This document shows positions 23,591 to 30,997 of a stretch of DNA of 64,000 bases, piece by piece. Position numbers and translations under genes: made by a program. Position 1 is the first letter of the stretch. Each line of letters opens with the position of its first letter. The DNA comes from Sinorhizobium sp. B11 (GTDB lineage: Bacteria > Pseudomonadota > Alphaproteobacteria > Rhizobiales > Rhizobiaceae): assembly GCA_039725955.1 (NCBI GenBank), contig CP091034.1, positions 2,604,001 to 2,668,000 of the forward strand, given 5' to 3'. Below the pieces are notes generated by a model that saw only the letters and a program-made list of their open reading frames with translations, was not told the origin of the DNA and ran no database searches.

Positions 23591-25753
23591 CTACTTCCCC
23601 AGCAGATCCTTCACCCGCCGCCCGAACGCGTCGCTCAGGAACGGCTTCGTCATCACCTGCATGCCATGGTCCAGATGGCCGTGGTTCAGCACAGCATTCT
23701 CCGCATAGCCCGTGATGAACAGCACGCGCAGATCCGGGCGGCTGAAGCGCACGGCATCGGCCAGCTGGCGGCCGTTCATGCCGCCGGGCAAACCGACATC
23801 CGTAATCAGGAGATCGATCGGCTGGCCGGTATTGATGATACGCATCGCCGAAGATCCATCTCCGGCTTCCAGCACCCGGTAGCCGAGTTCCTGGAGGATT
23901 TCGACAGCCACCATGCGCACGAGCGGATCGTCATCGACGACGAGAATGGATTCGGAACCGGCGGAAAGCGGCTCCGTCACGGTGTCGGCCACCTCATCCT
24001 CGTGCCTGTCCTCGCCGAGATGGCGGGGCAGATAGATGCAGATCATCGTGCCCTTGCCGAGTTCGGAATAGATGCGCGCCGTGCCGCCAGACTGGCCCGC
24101 AAAGCCATGCACCATGGAAAGGCCGAGACCCGTCCCCTGCCCGATCGGCTTGGTGGTGAAAAACGGATCGAAGGCGCGCTCGATGATATCGGGCGCCATT
24201 CCGGAGCCGGTATCGCTGACGCAGAGCGAGACATACTGGCCGGGAGCGAGCCCCCGCTGGCGCGCTGCCCGCTCGTCGAACCAGCGATTGGCCGTTTCGA
24301 CGGTGAGCTTGCCGCCTTCCGGCATGGCGTCGCGGGCGTTGAGGCAGAGATTGAGGAGCGCGTTTTCCAGCTGCCCGGTATCGACGAAAGTGGCCCAGAG
24401 GCCACCGGCAAGGGCTGTCTCGACCGCGATCGTCGGACCGACGCTACGGGCGATCAGATCCTGCATGCCAGAAACCAGCCGATTGATAACAGCCGGTTTC
24501 GGATCGAGTGTCTGGCGGCGCGAGAAGGCAAGCAGGCGCTGCGTCAGGCCCGCCGCCCGCTTGGCTGCACCCTGCGCGGCGGTCAGATAACGGTCGAGAT
24601 CGCCGATGCGACCCTGCGCCAGTCGCGTCTGCATCAGCTCCAGCGAGCCGGATATGCCGGCCAAGAGATTGTTGAAATCATGTGCGAGCCCGCCGGTCAG
24701 CTGGCCGACCGCCTCCATCTTCTGCGAGTGGCGCAGCTGTTCTTCGGCGCGCATCAGCTCGGCCGTGCGCTCGGCCACACGCTGTTCCAGCGTATCGTTC
24801 AGGCCGCGAAGCGCGGCAGCGGCCCGGTCGCGCTCGGCTTCGACGGCGCGGCGTTCCTCGATATCGAGCAGCACGCCCGGAAAGCTCAGCGGCGTTCCAT
24901 CGGCAGCAAGCTCGACGCGGCCGTTGGCTTCCAGCCAGTAGTAATGGCCATCGGCGCGGCGCGTGCGATACTGGTGGGCATAGGCTCCGCCGCGACCAAG
25001 CGCCTCGTTCATCGCGGTTACAAGCCCGGCCTTGTCATCAGGGTGAACCGTGTCGATCACCTGTTCCAGGCTGAGGCCGTGGCTGCCGAGAGCCGGATCG
25101 AGGCCGAAGGCCAGAGCGAAAGCCTCATCCACCGTGAACCGGTTTGTCTGAACGTCCCAGAGCCATGTGCCGATAATCGCCCCGGCCGCGAGTGCCAGGT
25201 TTACGCGCTGCACATTCTCGCGCGAAATCTCTTCGCTGGCGCGCAGCGCCGCCTCGGCGAGCTTGCGCGCAGTGACGTCGCGAAACAGGACCGAGACCTG
25301 GCGCAGGCCGGCAGGCTCGACGCGGGAGGATGAAACCTCGATATAGCGGCCCGCCGCCACAAAATGCTGCTCGAAGCGGATCGACCGCCCGCTGGCCAGC
25401 ACTCCGCCGTAGAGCTTCAGCCATTGCTCGGCATTATGGGGCTCGATCTCACGCAGCCGCTTGCCGACGACATCGGAAATGCCGGTATGACGCTCATAGC
25501 CGGAATTTGCCTCGATATGCACATAGTCGCTGAGCGGCCCCTCGGGGCCGTCGATGAATTCGATGATACAGAAACCGTCGTCGATCGCTTCGAACAGGGC
25601 GCGATAGCGCGCTTCGCTTCGCATCTGCGCGTCATCGCCGGCGTCCCGAAGCGCACCATCGGCTTCATTCGCCCCTGCAGGCACCTGCGCTTTCAGGCGC
25701 TGCGCTTCCTCTCCCAGTCCCTCCCCGGAGGGCGATGAAATATCCTGATTCAA
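23591..25753 (-). CDS. Hybrid sensor histidine kinase (PAS-PAS-HisKA-HATPase-REC)
   Basis: A 720-residue soluble kinase. Two PAS domains span residues about 45-300 (YRALFEAIDDGFCIIEF, and WDVQTNRFTVDEAFALAFGL with YWLEANGRVELA). A coiled coil (RVAERTAELMRAEEQLRHSQ) leads to the H-box GLAHDFNNLLAGISG. The ATP domain has LLNLCLNARDAMPEGG, VSDTGSGM and GTGLGLSMV. The C-terminal receiver shows ILVVDDDPLVRM and phospho-acceptor DLLITDVGLPGG. No membrane helix is present, so it senses a cytoplasmic signal. There is no separate response regulator next to it. The signal is unknown. Confidence 0.94.
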   Translation of the reverse strand: MNQDISSPSGEGLGEEAQRLKAQVPAGANEADGALRDAGDDAQMRSEARYRALFEAIDDGFCIIEFIDGPEGPLSDYVHIEANSGYERHTGISDVVGKRLREIEPHNAEQWLKLYGGVLASGRSIRFEQHFVAAGRYIEVSSSRVEPAGLRQVSVLFRDVTARKLAEAALRASEEISRENVQRVNLALAAGAIIGTWLWDVQTNRFTVDEAFALAFGLDPALGSHGLSLEQVIDTVHPDDKAGLVTAMNEALGRGGAYAHQYRTRRADGHYYWLEANGRVELAADGTPLSFPGVLLDIEERRAVEAERDRAAAALRGLNDTLEQRVAERTAELMRAEEQLRHSQKMEAVGQLTGGLAHDFNNLLAGISGSLELMQTRLAQGRIGDLDRYLTAAQGAAKRAAGLTQRLLAFSRRQTLDPKPAVINRLVSGMQDLIARSVGPTIAVETALAGGLWATFVDTGQLENALLNLCLNARDAMPEGGKLTVETANRWFDERAARQRGLAPGQYVSLCVSDTGSGMAPDIIERAFDPFFTTKPIGQGTGLGLSMVHGFAGQSGGTARIYSELGKGTMICIYLPRHLGEDRHEDEVADTVTEPLSAGSESILVVDDDPLVRMVAVEILQELGYRVLEAGDGSSAMRIINTGQPIDLLITDVGLPGGMNGRQLADAVRFSRPDLRVLFITGYAENAVLNHGHLDHGMQVMTKPFLSDAFGRRVKDLLGK

Positions 25754-25935
25754 GAATAGACCTTTGTGACCGGTATGATCCGCCTAGGCGACGACAGGCG
25801 GGGAAACTAGTTCAGGGCCGCATGACTGCAATGGGTCGACGGGCGAAGATTTATGATTTCGGCATGCAGCACGGCTCTCGCGCATTTTACCACCACTCCG
25901 GGCCTTGAAGGCGCGCTGCGCTGCAGCATGTTTAT

Positions 25936-25957
25936 GACTAATCCTTTTTCGTTAGTC
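25936..25957. promoter_or_regulatory. GACTAA/TTAGTC inverted repeat upstream of the 61-aa gene
   Basis: GACTAA and TTAGTC flank a 10-base spacer, about 50 bases before the start of the small gene at 26005. It could be an operator or a small hairpin; weak evidence. Confidence 0.3.
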
Positions 25958-26004
25958 GCCATTTGCCATGGCATCGGTATCTTGGACCCTAGGAGGACTC
26001 AGCA

Positions 26005-26190
26005 ATGGAACGCGTAGAGCCAACCCATGTCGATGCCGATGCCCTTACCAAAGTCTGGTCAGTGACCGAATTCTGCAGCCGGCACCGGCTGGATAGCCAG
26101 GAGGAAAAGCGGCTGCTGCAACTCTTCGGCTGCTTCGCGACCGCCAGCGAACTCCTGCACAACGCCCGCCGCGAGCCGAAGTTCCGCTAG
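26005..26190 (+). CDS. Conserved small protein, function unknown
   Basis: A 61-residue acidic/helical protein (MERVEPTHVDADALTKVWSV, then FCSRHRLDSQEEKRLLQLFG). It has a good ribosome site (AGGAGGA, 9 bases from the ATG), no membrane segment and no signal peptide. The composition is protein-like and it looks like one of the small conserved hypothetical proteins of this order. One Cys in each half gives no clear motif. No function can be assigned. Confidence 0.65.
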   Translation: MERVEPTHVDADALTKVWSVTEFCSRHRLDSQEEKRLLQLFGCFATASELLHNARREPKFR

Positions 26191-26345
26191 CCGACAGCCG
26201 CGCCCTCTGCGAAAAAAAGATCGCCAATACAACGTGATTACACTGAAAGATCCGCTCCGACAGGACGGGGGCTGAAGCTTTGCGGCCTTTGCCTCCTTGG
26301 TCACCGGATCACCAGCGACTGGGCGCCTGCCGGCCTGTCAGGGAT

Positions 26346-26444
26346 CTAGAACAATCCGATCAGTCGGGCGGAGCTGATCGCAAGGCCGGCGATCGCCACC
26401 AGAATGACGACGCTCGCGATGACGAGAAAAATGGGGCTCTTCAC
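26346..26444 (-). CDS. 32-residue single-helix membrane peptide
   Basis: A very short minus-strand frame with a GTG start at 26444, preceded by a near-ideal ribosome site (AAGGAGATATT). The product begins (M)KSPIFLVIASVVILVAIAG and ends RLIGLF: a short Lys-bearing N-terminus, one hydrophobic helix of about 20 residues, and a basic residue after it. This is the typical form of small bacterial membrane peptides. No homologue can be named from memory. The ribosome site and the clean helix are the main support. Confidence 0.55.
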   Translation of the reverse strand: MKSPIFLVIASVVILVAIAGLAISSARLIGLF

Positions 26445-26632
26445 AATATCTCCTTCAAGGCCGGCGATGGCCGTGCGCGTGGGGTAGCAGTTGCGATTGA
26501 GAGCGGCAACCGTGCGGTCGCGGTCGAGGCCAGATATGGCACCAGATATGGCAATTGTCTGCTACGCCGCAAAGTTGCAGAATAGGCCGCCGCATTCATG
26601 CCATGCGACGCTGAGGGGAGCAGGGGCCGATC

Positions 26633-27430
26633 ATGCCATCCATCACCACGGGCAATGCCGAGCAATATAGCGACAGCAAGAAACTTGCCGCGCGCGGGCG
26701 CCTGAACCGGGAATATACAATTGCCGAAACCGGCTGGTTTCCCTGGGTGGCGCAGCAGCTTCCCCTTAAAGCCGGCGATCGCCTGCTGGATATCGGCTGC
26801 GGCCCCGGCTGGTTCTGGGCTTCGGTCGCCGCCGACCTGCCCGACAATCTCGACCTCACGCTCGCCGATCTCTCCCCCGGCATGCTGCAGGAAGCGCTCG
26901 AACGCTGCCACCCGCTCTCCTTTGTCCGCGTGACCGGCCAGCAGGCCGACGTCGCCGCCCTACCCTTCGAAGACGGTTCTTTCGACACCATCATCGCCAT
27001 GCACATGCTCTACCACGTGGCCGATCAGGCCAAGGCGCTTGCCGAAATGCACCGCGTGCTGAAACCGGGCGGTCACCTTGCGGTGACGACCAATGGTGCG
27101 AACAACATGCGCGGCATGTACGAACTGACGACGGCCTTCGGCAGCCCGCCCTGCGACCCCGCCGGTGCAGCTTTCGGCTATGAGACGGCCGAACGACTGA
27201 TGCAGGCGCAGTTCGGCAACGTGACGATGGCGGAACACCCGGCCCATATGCGGATAACGGAGCCGGAAGACGTGTTCCTGGCGCTGACCTCCTATCCGCC
27301 CGGCGACAGGGCGAGCGAAGCCGAGCTTGCGGCGTTTCGGGCAGCGATATCGGAGGCGTTCCGGGCCGGCGGCGGCGTGCTGGAGGTGGGCAAGGAGACG
27401 GGATTGTTTCTCAGCCGCAAGGCGGGCTAA
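26633..27430 (+). CDS. Class I SAM-dependent methyltransferase
   Basis: A 265-residue methyltransferase with the Rossmann-fold motifs of the UbiE/small-molecule group: motif I LLDIGCGPGWF near residue 49, the acidic LTLADLSPGML block near 75, post-I ADVAALPFEDGSFDTIIAM near 105, and VLKPGGHLAVTT near 140. The acceptor is unknown. It starts after GAGGGGAGCAGG. It is a single gene beside the small membrane peptide. Confidence 0.9.
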   Translation: MPSITTGNAEQYSDSKKLAARGRLNREYTIAETGWFPWVAQQLPLKAGDRLLDIGCGPGWFWASVAADLPDNLDLTLADLSPGMLQEALERCHPLSFVRVTGQQADVAALPFEDGSFDTIIAMHMLYHVADQAKALAEMHRVLKPGGHLAVTTNGANNMRGMYELTTAFGSPPCDPAGAAFGYETAERLMQAQFGNVTMAEHPAHMRITEPEDVFLALTSYPPGDRASEAELAAFRAAISEAFRAGGGVLEVGKETGLFLSRKAG

Positions 27431-27523
27431 CCGCAACTCTTCTCCCAAGATTCCGAGAGAAATTTCGTGTTGAAAATTCGCTCCCGCCGTGCAACCTGCA
27501 TCTGGGGTTTGGGGTAAATATAA

Positions 27524-28087
27524 ATGCTTTCATTTCTTTTCAGTTTACAGGGCATGTCGGTTGCAATGCTTTTCTCGACTGCCGCTCTTCTTCCTACGTC
27601 AAGAATTGCCGTGGACAAATGGGCGGAAAAGCTCTTCCCCGATCCTGTTGATTGTGCCTTTGGCGAAGGCGGGCTTTCCTATAACGCCGACAACAAGGAA
27701 ATGCTGATCAACAACCTCGCCCTGCCCGTCGAGACGACGCAAAGCCTGAAGGCCATGGAAAGCAGGATTTCGGCAACCTGCACCTCGAAGGAAGGACCAC
27801 CCGTGGTGGTCAATACGGTTGGAGAATATTTCGGAAGCCGCTTCAGCCAGTTCACTCTGCCGATCTACGCTCTCAACGCCGGTGGTGGCTGCATGTCGGA
27901 TTTCTATTACAGTTTCACTTTCCCGGAAAAAGCAAAGACGGTGCACGACAATATCCTGCAGCGCACCGGCAAGGATCTGAAGGTCATCACCGAAGCCGGG
28001 CGCAAGCCGGAATTCGAGGACGATGGCTGGATCACGGACTATGGCACTTACAGCAAATATACCTGCAGCATGATTGGTTACGGCTGA
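27524..28087 (+). CDS. Secreted hypothetical protein
   Basis: A 187-residue protein with a hydrophobic N-terminus (LSFLFSLQGMSVAMLFSTAALL) that is probably a signal peptide. The rest is soluble, with four cysteines (CAFGEGG, ATCTSKEG, GGCMSDFYYSF, YTCSMIGYG) that could pair as two disulfides in the periplasm. I do not recognise a family. The ribosome site is weak and the upstream region is AT-rich compared with neighbours. A hairpin follows the stop. Confidence 0.6.
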   Translation: MLSFLFSLQGMSVAMLFSTAALLPTSRIAVDKWAEKLFPDPVDCAFGEGGLSYNADNKEMLINNLALPVETTQSLKAMESRISATCTSKEGPPVVVNTVGEYFGSRFSQFTLPIYALNAGGGCMSDFYYSFTFPEKAKTVHDNILQRTGKDLKVITEAGRKPEFEDDGWITDYGTYSKYTCSMIGYG

Positions 28088-28127
28088 TAGGCTGCACGCG
28101 CCCCCGCTTTTCGTCATTCCTGAACCA

Positions 28128-28152
28128 TCCCTCGTGCCTGCACTACGAGGGA
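28128..28152 (+). terminator. Hairpin after the secreted hypothetical gene
   Basis: TCCCTCGT and ACGAGGGA form a perfect 8-bp stem with a 9-nt loop, 40 bases after the stop. No T-run follows, so it is a moderate terminator candidate. Confidence 0.45.
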
Positions 28153-28202
28153 ATGCGGGAGGTTCGGCGGTCGTCCCGCCTCACCTCTCCCAATCCCACG
28201 GT

Positions 28203-28940
28203 TCAAAACTGCGCCACACCACCATCCACGAACAGCTCGATCCCAGTGATATAGCTGCTGTCCTCGGACGCGAGGAAAACCGCAGCCTTTGCAAGATCAT
28301 CTGAAGTACCCATACGCCCCAGCGGCACATTGGCCTTCATCATGTCGCGCACATTCTGGTCGGCGAGTGTCGAGAGGCCGGGCGTTTCCGTATGGCCGGG
28401 GCTTAGCACATTGATGCGGATGTCGCGGCCCTTGAGATCGATGATCCATCCGCGCGCGAACGAGCGGATCGCCGCCTTCGTCGCATCATAGACCGAGAAG
28501 GCCGGGAAGCCCTTGATCGAGGCGATCGAGCCGGTGAGGATGACAGACGATCCCCTGGACAGAAGCGGCAGCGCCTTCTGCACGGCAAAGAGCACGCCGC
28601 GCGCATTGGTATTGAAGGTCTTGTCGAAATGCTCCTCGGTGATTTCGCCGAGCGGGCCGAATTCATAAATGCCGGCATTGGCAAAGAGTACGTCGATGCG
28701 GCCGGCCTTCTGCCCGACGATCTCGTAGACACGGTCGATATCCGCAAGCCTTGCGGCATCGGCCCGGATGGCGGTGACATCGCCGCCGATCTCGGCCACG
28801 GCCTTGTCGAGTTCGCTCTGTCGCCGGCCGGTGATGAATACCTTGGCACCCTCTTCGACGAAGCGTTTTGCCGCGCCGAGACCGATGCCCGCGCTGCCGC
28901 CGGTGATGACGGCGACCTTGTTTTCCAGCTTCCTGCTCAT
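28203..28940 (-). CDS. Short-chain dehydrogenase/reductase
   Basis: A 245-residue classical SDR: cofactor motif TGGSAGIGLG near residue 13, FANAGIYEFGPLGE near 85, the Ser region VILTGSIASIKG, and the catalytic YDATKAA. It ends with the usual ITGIELFVDGGVAQF. NAD(P)-dependent oxidoreductase of unknown substrate. The start at 28940 (MSRKLENK) is favoured over 28991. The next gene on the same strand upstream is a LysR regulator transcribed towards it (29078-29965), so co-transcription is possible. Confidence 0.92.
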   Translation of the reverse strand: MSRKLENKVAVITGGSAGIGLGAAKRFVEEGAKVFITGRRQSELDKAVAEIGGDVTAIRADAARLADIDRVYEIVGQKAGRIDVLFANAGIYEFGPLGEITEEHFDKTFNTNARGVLFAVQKALPLLSRGSSVILTGSIASIKGFPAFSVYDATKAAIRSFARGWIIDLKGRDIRINVLSPGHTETPGLSTLADQNVRDMMKANVPLGRMGTSDDLAKAAVFLASEDSSYITGIELFVDGGVAQF

Positions 28941-29077
28941 GTTCTCATTCCTTCTGCACAGCGCCGGCTCTTGCCGTCGCCCGTTGAACACGAGGCAGAA
29001 ATTATGGGCTTTGGTGCGGGCGAAGTAGAAAGCCGGCGCGACTAGGACTTATTCCCGTCAGGAATGGAAGGAACGTT

Positions 29078-29965
29078 TCAGGCCGCGCTGAGCTTTTCCT
29101 CGACAAAGGCCAGGAAGGCGCGCGCCTTGGCGCTCACACCACGGCCTGCCGGAAACGCGGCCCAGAGATCGAGCGGCGCAAGGCTCCAGTCCGTCAGCAG
29201 CAGCTTGACGCGGCCATCGGCGAGTTCGGGCGCAAACATCCATTCCGAGGCGACAGCAAGGCCAATGCCCGACAGTACCGCCGAACGCACGCCCTCTGCG
29301 GCCGAGACGCGCAGGCGTCCCCGTATGGTGACAGGCACTTCCGCTCCATCCTGGCGGAAGAGCCAGGCATCGCGGCCAAAACCCTTGGCATAGACCACGC
29401 TCTGGTGCTGGCCGAGTTCGGCGGGATGGCTTGGTTCGCCATGCCCGTCGATATAGGCGGGTGCTGCCACGACGATGCGCGGCGACTGGCCGATCTTGCG
29501 CACGGTGAGCGCAGAATCCGGCAGATCGCCCATTCTGAGGGCTATGTCGATGCCCTCCTCGATCAGGTCGATGCGCTCGTCATCAAGCACGACTTCCATG
29601 TCGAGGCCGGGATGCATGCCCAGGAATTCACCGAGATGCGGGATGATGTGCAGGCTGGCGAAGGCCGGCGCTGCACTGACGCGCAGCCGGCCGGAAAGGC
29701 TGGCACCGGCGCCGCGCGCTGCATGCTCGGCCTCATCAGCCTCCTCGATGGTACGCTTGGCCCGCTCGTAATAGCTCTCTCCGGCTTCGGTGGGTGTAAG
29801 GCCGCGCGTGGAGCGCAGCAGCAGCTGGATGCCGAGCCGTTGCTCCAGTTGCGCGATGGTCTTGGAGATGGCGGGCTGCCCCACATGCATCTGCCGCGCT
29901 GCCTCCGAGAAGGAGCCGGTTTCGACCACGCGAACGAAGGTTTCCATGGCTGCGAGTCTGTCCAA
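29078..29965 (-). CDS. LysR-family regulator
   Basis: A 295-residue LysR protein: DNA-binding region METFVRVVETGSFSEAARQM with GQPAISKTIAQLEQRLG, linker helix SYYERAKRTIEEADEAEHAA, and effector domain from GRLRVSAAPAFASLHIIPHL. It resembles the large CrgA-like group of LysR repressors/activators. It lies upstream of the SDR on the same strand and may regulate it. The intergenic region on its other side contains the 146-bp palindromic element that precedes the phage-like block. Confidence 0.92.
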   Translation of the reverse strand: MDRLAAMETFVRVVETGSFSEAARQMHVGQPAISKTIAQLEQRLGIQLLLRSTRGLTPTEAGESYYERAKRTIEEADEAEHAARGAGASLSGRLRVSAAPAFASLHIIPHLGEFLGMHPGLDMEVVLDDERIDLIEEGIDIALRMGDLPDSALTVRKIGQSPRIVVAAPAYIDGHGEPSHPAELGQHQSVVYAKGFGRDAWLFRQDGAEVPVTIRGRLRVSAAEGVRSAVLSGIGLAVASEWMFAPELADGRVKLLLTDWSLAPLDLWAAFPAGRGVSAKARAFLAFVEEKLSAA

Positions 29966-30361
29966 TGCGGCGCTCCGTGCGCAGATGGGTGTGGGTGGGT
30001 TTTAGCATGTCAGGGCGGGTGTGGGTATTCTCTGAGGGAATGGAAATGGTGGCTTTCATTTGGATAGAAAGGAATGCTGTACACCGGAGCCCCCTCACCC
30101 TAACCCTCTCCCCGCTGGGTAGAGGGGACGTGGCATACGACGCCTCGCAATATGCGGAGACAGAGCTGCTCATCACCTTCTCCCCACTGGGGAGAAGGTG
30201 GTCCGAAGGGTTGGATGAGGGGGCTCCGGACTCGAACAAATACCTCCCTCGACTCTGTGGCCCCCGGGGCTCGCACGAGGGCATAGAGATCAGGAAAGAG
30301 GCGTTTCACCCCCACAACCATCCCCACCCTACCCATGAGCTCAAACCCAGGAGGTTGGTTC
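29966..30361. other. Intergenic region between LysR and the phage-like block
   Basis: About 400 bases without a supported gene. It holds the LysR promoter near 29966-30060 and the palindromic element at 30084-30229. The last 130 bases must drive the tail gene block unless that is transcribed from farther away. No clear promoter hexamers are seen. GGAGG just before 30362 is the ribosome site of the first tail gene. Confidence 0.6.
30084..30229. repeat. 146-bp palindromic element with perfect 14-bp terminal inverted repeats
   Basis: The ends CCGGAGCCCCCTCA and TGAGGGGGCTCCGG are exact inverted copies. Inside are further palindromes (CACCTTCTCCCC-actg-GGGAGAAGGTG at 30173-30200, and CTCTCCCCGCTGGGTAGAG). 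This modular structure with CCCTAACCCTCTCCCC-type text is typical of the intergenic mosaic/RIME-like elements dispersed in rhizobial genomes. No open frame. It sits right at the left edge of the phage-like genes. Confidence 0.72.
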
Positions 30362-30997
30362 ATGGCTACCGTCGTCTCTATCTGCAATCTCGCCCTTTCC
30401 AATATCGGCAAGGAGAATATCAACGACCTCACCGAAAAGAGCGCGGAGGCGCGCGCCTGCAATCAGTTCTATGCGCAGACGCGCGACGTGCTGCTGCAAT
30501 CCTTCCCCTGGGCCATGGCTGGCAAGACGGTGGCGCTCGGCGCTCTCGATAATGACAAGCCGGGCGTCTGGCGTCATTCCTATGCGCGCCCGGCCGATTG
30601 CCTGCAGATCCGCTGGATCAGGTCGGGCTATCCGGCCGATGCGTCCGCGCCGATCGAGACGCCGACGCCCGATCTCGATGAGGCCGGGCGCGAGATGCAG
30701 TATCCCTACGCCCTCGAAGGCGACCGTCTCTATTGCGATCTTTCGCCGGCGCTCTTGCGCTATACCAGCCGCCTTACCGACCCGACGAAATATTCGCCGC
30801 TCTTCCTCGAGACGCTCTCCTGGCACCTTGCCGTGCGCCTTGCCATGCCGCTGACGCGCGATCCGAAGATCCGCGCCGATGCAATGGCGTTGGCCCAAAG
30901 CACGCAGGCCGCCGCCGAGCAGGCCGAGGCCAATCAGATCAGGCATACGAGCGCGGATTTTGTCAGCGAACTGATCGCGGTGCGCGCCCATGGCTGA
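30362..30997 (+). CDS. T7 gp11-like tail tubular protein A
   Basis: A 211-residue virion protein resembling the gatekeeper/adaptor that joins portal and tail in T7-type podoviruses. Supporting blocks are ICNLALSNIGKENINDLTEK at the N-terminus (this family's start is usually an 'N-A-L-x-x-I-G' block), CNQFYAQTRDVLLQSFPWAM near 35, and the helical end PKIRADAMALAQSTQAAAEQ. The start at 30362 follows CAGGAGG. Its end overlaps the gp12-like gene by 8 bases, the same order as in T7. No portal or capsid gene lies upstream, which is unexpected. Confidence 0.78.
   Translation: MATVVSICNLALSNIGKENINDLTEKSAEARACNQFYAQTRDVLLQSFPWAMAGKTVALGALDNDKPGVWRHSYARPADCLQIRWIRSGYPADASAPIETPTPDLDEAGREMQYPYALEGDRLYCDLSPALLRYTSRLTDPTKYSPLFLETLSWHLAVRLAMPLTRDPKIRADAMALAQSTQAAAEQAEANQIRHTSADFVSELIAVRAHG

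Noticed and set aside
23516..25333. 605-codon plus-strand open frame
   Set aside because: It is antisense to the hybrid histidine kinase, whose domains are all clear; the product has no recognisable motif.
30230..30361. Attachment site or tRNA at the left edge of the phage block
   Set aside because: No tRNA-like cloverleaf and no direct repeat shared with the right edge (53640-53840) could be recognised by eye.
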